Origin: Capitulum mitella
Lineage: Eukaryota > Arthropoda > Thecostraca > Pollicipedomorpha > Pollicipedidae
Direction: 5' to 3'
Assembly: GCA_030062745.1 (NCBI GenBank)
Contig: CP099847.1
Span: forward strand, 27,390,923 to 27,454,922
DNA length: 64,000 bases
Numbering within the stretch: position 1 is the first letter of the stretch; each line of letters opens with the position of its first letter. The notes below the pieces were generated by a model. The model was given only the letters and a program-made list of their open reading frames with translations. It was not told the DNA's origin and searched no databases. A program made the translations under genes and the position numbers. Below, piece after piece: positions 58,970-64,000 of the stretch.

Positions 58970-60360
58970 CCCTCCCATCATGTTTTCGGGGGTCTGGTGA
59001 GTCAGGAGACCTTCAAGACCCTGGTTCATCGGGGCCCCAAAACCAGGCCTCCGGGGGCTCTGGCCTACCAGTACACCGAGCCCCTGGTACAATATTAAAT
59101 GTGAACGAGAGGCCTGAAGGATCCTGGATCCGCCTTCCTGTCTGTTTTTTAATCCCATGTTGAAACAGACTGAAAAACAGGGTATGGGCAGAATTCAGCT
59201 TATGAAAGTGAGGTGGATAAACAAAATCCATTTCTGGACCAAAAAAAAACAATTTTCGGGCAAAAAAGGTATTCTTTTCAGGCAAAAAAGCCCTTTCCAC
59301 AAAAAAGTGCTTACTACCAGAAAAAAGATTCAACCTTTGTCTAGAACACAAAAAGTTGCGTTAAAGGAGAAACGGTCACCATTTTTCAACAGAAAAAGAC
59401 TACTTTTGGGACAAAAAGGCCCAACTTTCAGCCCACAGCTCAGTTTTGGGAAAAAAGGTCCTGTTTTTGAAAGACAAGCCTATTGTTTGGTAGAGGTACG
59501 TTGAAAGCCTGGGCTTCTTCGGAAGCTCAGGGCCTTTTAAAGATTGGCGACCTTTAATGGACCAGCACAGTGGGCCTTTGACCTTCGGAAAAATCTCAGA
59601 CGAGAGACGTTTTGATAGTTTTAGGTCTTTTTAAAATGTCAGAGTCCTTGGGTGTCTCAAGGACCCTTTGGGTAGATCAGTAAGCCCTTTGATCCTTTGG
59701 TATATTACGTTCTCTCCAGCTACCGCGTGGAGGGCCCTTTGGGGCGTCAGGTTGGTTAGCGTTAGCCAATGAATTTAAAACGAAAATGTCTACGACCAAG
59801 AGCTAAGACATTGTAGTCTTTTAGGCGTTCAAAGAAATCCTTCTTTTAATGCAGCAAGTTTCTCCCAAATTTAAGTACCATTTTGATTGCAAAGACCATT
59901 TTATGGGCCTGAAGACCTTTACAAACATCTGAAGATTCCTCTAAATGATATGAAAGATCCCCCAATGGCCAGAGTGGGTTTGCATACGTGCGACGATTTT
60001 CATACAAATCTGAGTGGACCATTGAAAACACCGGAGGATTTTCTTGAAAGTATGAAAGGATTTCAGAACGTTCTGAAAGACCTCATGATGGTACAAAGAT
60101 TAAAAATGGGTCCAATGACACGAGAGAATACAAGCATCTAAAGAGCGTCTAAAAAAAGCCTAAATGTGGGCCTACCAGGTTCCAAAGCGACCCAGAGAAA
60201 ATCTGAGGAAACGCCATGAAGGTTTCATGGATCCCCTGGTAGTCAGAGGAAACTAAAAAATTGTTAGGTTCCTTAAAAGGGCACAGAAACTTTAAAGAGC
60301 CCTCAAGAAAGTATGTAAAGGCAGTAGGAAGGATGAAAATGTTTTAAATGTTTCCATGAC
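58970..60360. repeat. Degenerate short-period repeats (AAAGGCCCTT / FxGKKG type)
   Basis: Sequence dominated by diverged copies of 15-30-bp units. In 59240-59480 the unit is TTTTCGGGCAAAAAAGGCCC-like and reads F-S-G-K-K-G repeatedly in one frame. In 59500-60360 it is AAAGGCCC, GACCTTT and GAAAG type. A related stretch is at 63145-63420. I interpret it as an old minisatellite or satellite, not a gene. Confidence 0.5.
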
Positions 60361-60411
60361 TCTGTAACGACCATAACAATCTCGTAATCGCGATAAGGTC
60401 TTGAAGTTACT

Positions 60412-61645
60412 TTAAAACGCGCTCAACCGTGCGTCAGCGGCGATCACGCCTTACTGGGGAGGGGGAGCGGTTGACCGCCCCCTCTAATTCACGAACGTTT
60501 GTTCGCACGACAAAAATAAGCACACCGTTGGAAAGCTCGTGACAGGTAGAGCTCGAAACTGGTCTCATTTTTAGTTTTGGGTAATATTTAAGCCATTTAC
60601 GCCCTCTATATGTTTTCTCATAGCCGACTGTATGAGACCGAGAAGCGGCCTGAATCTCATAGGCTGTGGCTAATAACGCATAGGTAAAGGCACCAACGCA
60701 CACGTAATGATCCGCAGGTGCCGATACATACCTAATTTCTTAGATTTGATCAATATATACTCCGAAACGCTGAGTTAAAGACACGGCAATTTTCACGCCG
60801 GTTGTCGGCTGACGCCGCAGACGTACGCAGTAAGAAATTAACGAAACTAATTTTAGCGTTCCTTTATTTTGGCAACAAAAGCCTATCCATGTAAATTTTA
60901 TTGATCTTGGCGGCTTCTTTTGATCGTTTCTCATGGTTAAATTTTGGAAAAATTCACAAGTTACCAGTCTACACAACTGGCGGAACTTTATTCGCGAGAG
61001 TCTGTTTATTTCCAAAATTATGCAATTTCTTAAACTTTTTGAGGTTCTCGGTATTAGTCGCGCCTGTGCAAGCCAGTTTTGCCATTTTCTACCCATTCTG
61101 GTAGTTCATTCTGAGTAATTCATCGCTGATTTTGACGCTAGTGCATTTCGGCTCACAACAGTTACTCGCGACCTGACTTTAGGTCAAAGGCTGGAAGTCA
61201 ATCATACTTTGCCCACGTTGACGGTAACTAGATGTCTGCATCATTCCACACTAAAAATGATATGAAAAATTCCATTAATTTCCTTAAAATGACATGTCTT
61301 AAAAATGGGCCTGACCTTAGGTCCATGACCCAGAAAATTCTGAAGAATCTGAGATAGCAGATTCGTTACAGCTATCAAGGTCTCTTATCCCTGAAAGTAT
61401 TTTTTGTGATATCTTGTTTTCCGAAAAAGTTACAGGGCGCTTAACTTTTTTGGACATAGGTCCGTTTGACCTGACCTGGGTCAGACAGCTGACTTGACCC
61501 GAGGTCAAGAACTTGACACAAGGTGTAAAAATGATCAAGCAAAAGGGCACATCAAGTTTCGTGGCGCCACGTTTGTCCGTTCTCTCGCAATCCTAGACAA
61601 ACTTCAGGGGGGCGGTCAGCCGCCCCCCGTGTTGGAGTGGGTTAA
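60412..61645 (-). mobile_element. TTAA-type element with GGCGGTTGACCGCC ends, copy 2
   Basis: A 1.23-kb inverted relative of 20290-21503, with TTAA at both edges (60412-60415 and 61642-61645). The ends carry AGCGGTTGACCGCCCCC and GGGGCGGTCAGCCGCCCC. The interior matches copy 1 throughout (for example CGGACCTATGTCC and TCTGCTATCTCA). It is non-coding and also carries AGGTCA-type half-sites (around 61190 and 61455-61505). Confidence 0.75.
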
Positions 61646-62017
61646 ATATGGTAGGGTGGATCGACTTGTCTACGTAATGCCGAAGAATAAGATATTTCCT
61701 TTTTTTGGCGCCTCTATGTACTGCCAGATCTGCACAAAAGGGCTCGTCAAAATCGGAACGCGGGCAGGTTTACATATTGTGCGACTTTTAGCTCATTTCG
61801 ACGCATTTTCTGTCGTAGAAGTCTGCACTGGGAACACATGTTGTTATCCCAGGTAAGGTAACGGGATTAACACGTGTAACAAATTCCAGCTACGTAAATG
61901 TCAGATGACATGTTCTTTATGGCGAAGAAACATGCTAGACGAAAGCAATGTCGCATATAGTCTTTTCTTTACACATCATGCACATAAACAGTACAATGAA
62001 GGGGCAAGTGCACTGAC
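61646..62017. other. Intergenic, no gene seen
   Basis: Unremarkable sequence between the transposon copy and a possible exon. I see no motif. Confidence 0.4.
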
Positions 62018-62177
62018 CTCATGGTGATGCTTGCTGAATGCTCGCTGCAGTGAATCGCAGCAGTTGCACTGAAGTTCAACTCTGGTAGTTGGAGGAACTG
62101 GGCTGAGTTGTCTCCTTTATCATTTAGGTTTCGTAGCTGCGGAATGACATCTACAGCAAAACTTTTATTGGCCATCG
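62018..62177 (-). CDS. Candidate exon, unidentified
   Basis: On the minus strand, an acceptor-like CGCCTCCTGCAG is followed by an ATG in good context (GCAGCGATGGCC) and 52 codons of protein-like sequence (MANKSFAVDVIPQLRNLNDK, then FLQLPELNFSA). It ends at a donor-like GTCAGT. It could be a first or internal exon. Nothing further in the window links to it, and I do not recognise the product. Confidence 0.22.
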
Positions 62178-62741
62178 CTGCAGGAGGCGGGTTTTCAGGA
62201 CATGTCCTGCAAGCTTTGTAGGCGATATTGGGACTTATTATATCTTGCTGAACGGGAGTACCGAACTGGAAACTGGAAACCCGAACTGGAATACCAGCGA
62301 GCTGTCGGAACGCGTGTTTCAGTGCACCGAGTTGTTCTGAGACTTTATCTTAAACCACATAGGTGTGTGTACGCATGGGTCGATCATGACTGCTGATCAC
62401 CGTCGTGCTGAATAGTTTGAGGTAAAATAGCGACCCAGTATATAAAAAACGCGCTCGGATCACCTGCAGCTGTTCTGCGTCCTGAATATCTAGTGCAGGG
62501 GGTGCCAGATGTGACACAACCGTACACCGCTAGCAAGGCCTAGAACGTGAGAAGAGCACATGACCTTGCCACATGCGCACGAAGCACCGAATGCGGTTTT
62601 TTGAGAGGTGTGCCTTGCACGTTAAAAGCCTTGGTCGTGTCGTGTCAGCTGATGGTTTGGGCTTACATCAAACGTCATTGCATGAGTATCATTCACCAGT
62701 TTGGCTGACAATTAGTTTGTGTTTAATCCAGTCCCAATGTG

Positions 62742-63146
62742 TTAGTTTCCCGTTGCGATAAGACCGAACAATGTGCATGATTTCTGTACCAAAGACCACT
62801 GTGCAGTGTTCCACTTGCTCAGCATGTTAAAGTTGCCATAGGGAACATGTCTTTCGCGGCTTAGGTAGTCCGAGGTCATTGTCATGGTCCGTGGTCCATC
62901 ACATGTGTCAAGCATTAATGTCGTTGTATGATATCCTGCATTTTCCATGAAGATTCCAACGTCTGAAAATGTGTCGCATATAACTGCAGATCGTAAAAAC
63001 CACGTACCTGCCCCATTGTTTCTGTGCAGGACTGGCAAGACATCCGGACGCCAAAAGATACTTAACACTCCCAAAATATAAAAGCGTTTTTTATCTGCCA
63101 TACGAATAACGTATAAGACTGGCTTTGATACAATGATCTTGACCAC
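62742..63146 (-). CDS. Uncharacterised 134-codon open frame
   Basis: An ATG-to-stop frame with a protein-like residue mix: a hydrophobic start (MVKIIVSKPVLYVIRMADKK), then FYILGVLSIFWRPDVLP and a central TWFLRSAVICDTFSDVGIF. There is no recognisable domain. The upstream edge abuts the degenerate repeat at 63145, so the true 5' end may lie elsewhere. It could be a coding exon or a remnant of a mobile-element protein. Confidence 0.25.
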   Translation of the reverse strand: MVKIIVSKPVLYVIRMADKKRFYILGVLSIFWRPDVLPVLHRNNGAGTWFLRSAVICDTFSDVGIFMENAGYHTTTLMLDTCDGPRTMTMTSDYLSRERHVPYGNFNMLSKWNTAQWSLVQKSCTLFGLIATGN

Positions 63147-63420
63147 GCTCCCAAAGAGCCCCGGGAAAAATCCGGGGCTTTGATGAAAAAGCCTCTTTTT
63201 TGGGACCTTTGGTAACCTGAGAGAACCACGAAGAAACTCAAAAGACCCTCATAAAAGCTTGAAAGGCAGAGCCCGAAATACTCTGAATGGCCCGGAACAA
63301 CATTTGAATGACTTGTGCTATATCAGGGGAACTCATGAAGGCTTGAGTGGCACCGGCAATGTTTTGGAGGCCCGGAGGCCCAATCAACGCCAACAGAAAT
63401 CACCTGGAAAACCCACCGCC
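63145..63420. repeat. Degenerate short-period repeat, related to 58.97-60.36 kb
   Basis: It contains an inverted pair (AAAGAGCCCCGGG...AAATCCGGGGCTTTG) and then AAAGACCC, GAAAGGC and GAATGGCCC-like units resembling those at 59.5-60.3 kb. The overlapping 84-codon frame is probably compositional. Confidence 0.4.
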
Positions 63421-64000
63421 AATTACGCAAGGGCGCATTTTGAAAAAGGCTTAGTTTCCCCCTCCCATTACGAAATTCTGGTGGCACCCATTAGCTCCAA
63501 GCATTTCATTTGACTTTGATAATAGCTTTGTTGCCTTTTGGCATATTTTTGCATATTTTGAGATGATCTTTGAAGCAGTAGAGGATTTAGTATTTAAAAC
63601 GCAATAGGACAGATCGCTACAGACTTTTCGGTTATTCTTTTCTCCCTTTGGCTTCGATGAATAATCCTTTTCGATACAGTCACCAAAGACGACGGTTACA
63701 GTCTCTTAGAAACATCAATGACGGTTCAGGAAACAAAAACAGGGGGATGACTACCACTGACTGAAGGTGTCAATTGTGTGTCGCAAAAACTAAACCAACG
63801 TTTCTATTTCTTATTCATTCATTTTATACTTACTCCATTAATTCCTCCTGAAAACGCGTGCATATTTCGTACGTGCGTATTATATATGCGCCATTTTTAG
63901 GCTGCAAGGAGTGACACAAACCTATGTTACATGTGGTCGAAATGAGCATCCAAAATATCTGTACCTGACTCCGCCTCTGATCCCGATTTTGCTTCCTCTT
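63421..64000. other. Intergenic to window end
   Basis: AT-rich sequence with no supported feature. Confidence 0.4.

Overview
This is eukaryotic, almost certainly arthropod and probably crustacean, genomic DNA. Coding DNA is sparse and split by spliceosomal introns. The one gene that can be named with confidence is an arthropod-type CLIP-domain trypsin-like serine protease. Most of the rest is transposon-derived DNA, microsatellites and very GC-rich, CpG-rich non-coding sequence. The species was not identified.

Layout. 1-6.1 kb: mostly unexplained sequence with one well-bounded but unidentified candidate exon (956-1188). 6.17-11.24 kb: a TATA box and a seven-exon CLIP-domain serine protease, + strand. 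11.2-18.8 kb: intergenic, with a 0.18-kb MITE and a 5'-truncated non-LTR LINE (14.4-16.9 kb, - strand). 18.8-24.3 kb: a nest of transposons, made of two 1.2-kb elements with hairpin-forming GC-rich ends, a short Penelope-like fragment, a (TA)n-centred palindrome and a larger Penelope-like element whose reverse transcriptase and endonuclease parts lie head to head. 26.3-43.0 kb: a proposed two-exon nuclear-protein gene. A 58-nt first exon (26312-26369) and a terminal exon (42313-43043) are phase-compatible across a 15.9-kb intron that contains a long run of CpG-rich blocks, minisatellites and an 81-nt uninterrupted poly(C). The terminal exon may carry a SERTA-like motif. 43-64 kb: repeat-dominated, with three TTAA-bounded elements joined end to end (46.38-49.98 kb), two related minisatellites, a 0.35-kb inverted repeat, an inverted second copy of the 20.3-kb element (60.4-61.6 kb), a tRNA-derived SINE head, a long (AT)n tract and short-period degenerate repeats.

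The most interesting unlisted signal is a loose superfamily of 1.0-1.5-kb non-autonomous elements with no evident coding capacity. Their termini read TTAA, then a short C/A/G-rich stretch, then a G run, then a GC-rich palindrome (for example GGCGGTTGACCGCC or GCGAATTCGC). They occur in tandem with neighbours sharing a single TTAA. Several also carry clusters of AGGTCA/TGACCT half-sites that resemble nuclear-receptor sites.

The two supported genes are unrelated in function (a secreted extracellular protease zymogen and a proposed nuclear regulator), and nothing suggests co-regulation. All intron/exon calls rest on reading splice signals and frame by eye. Transcript data would be decisive.
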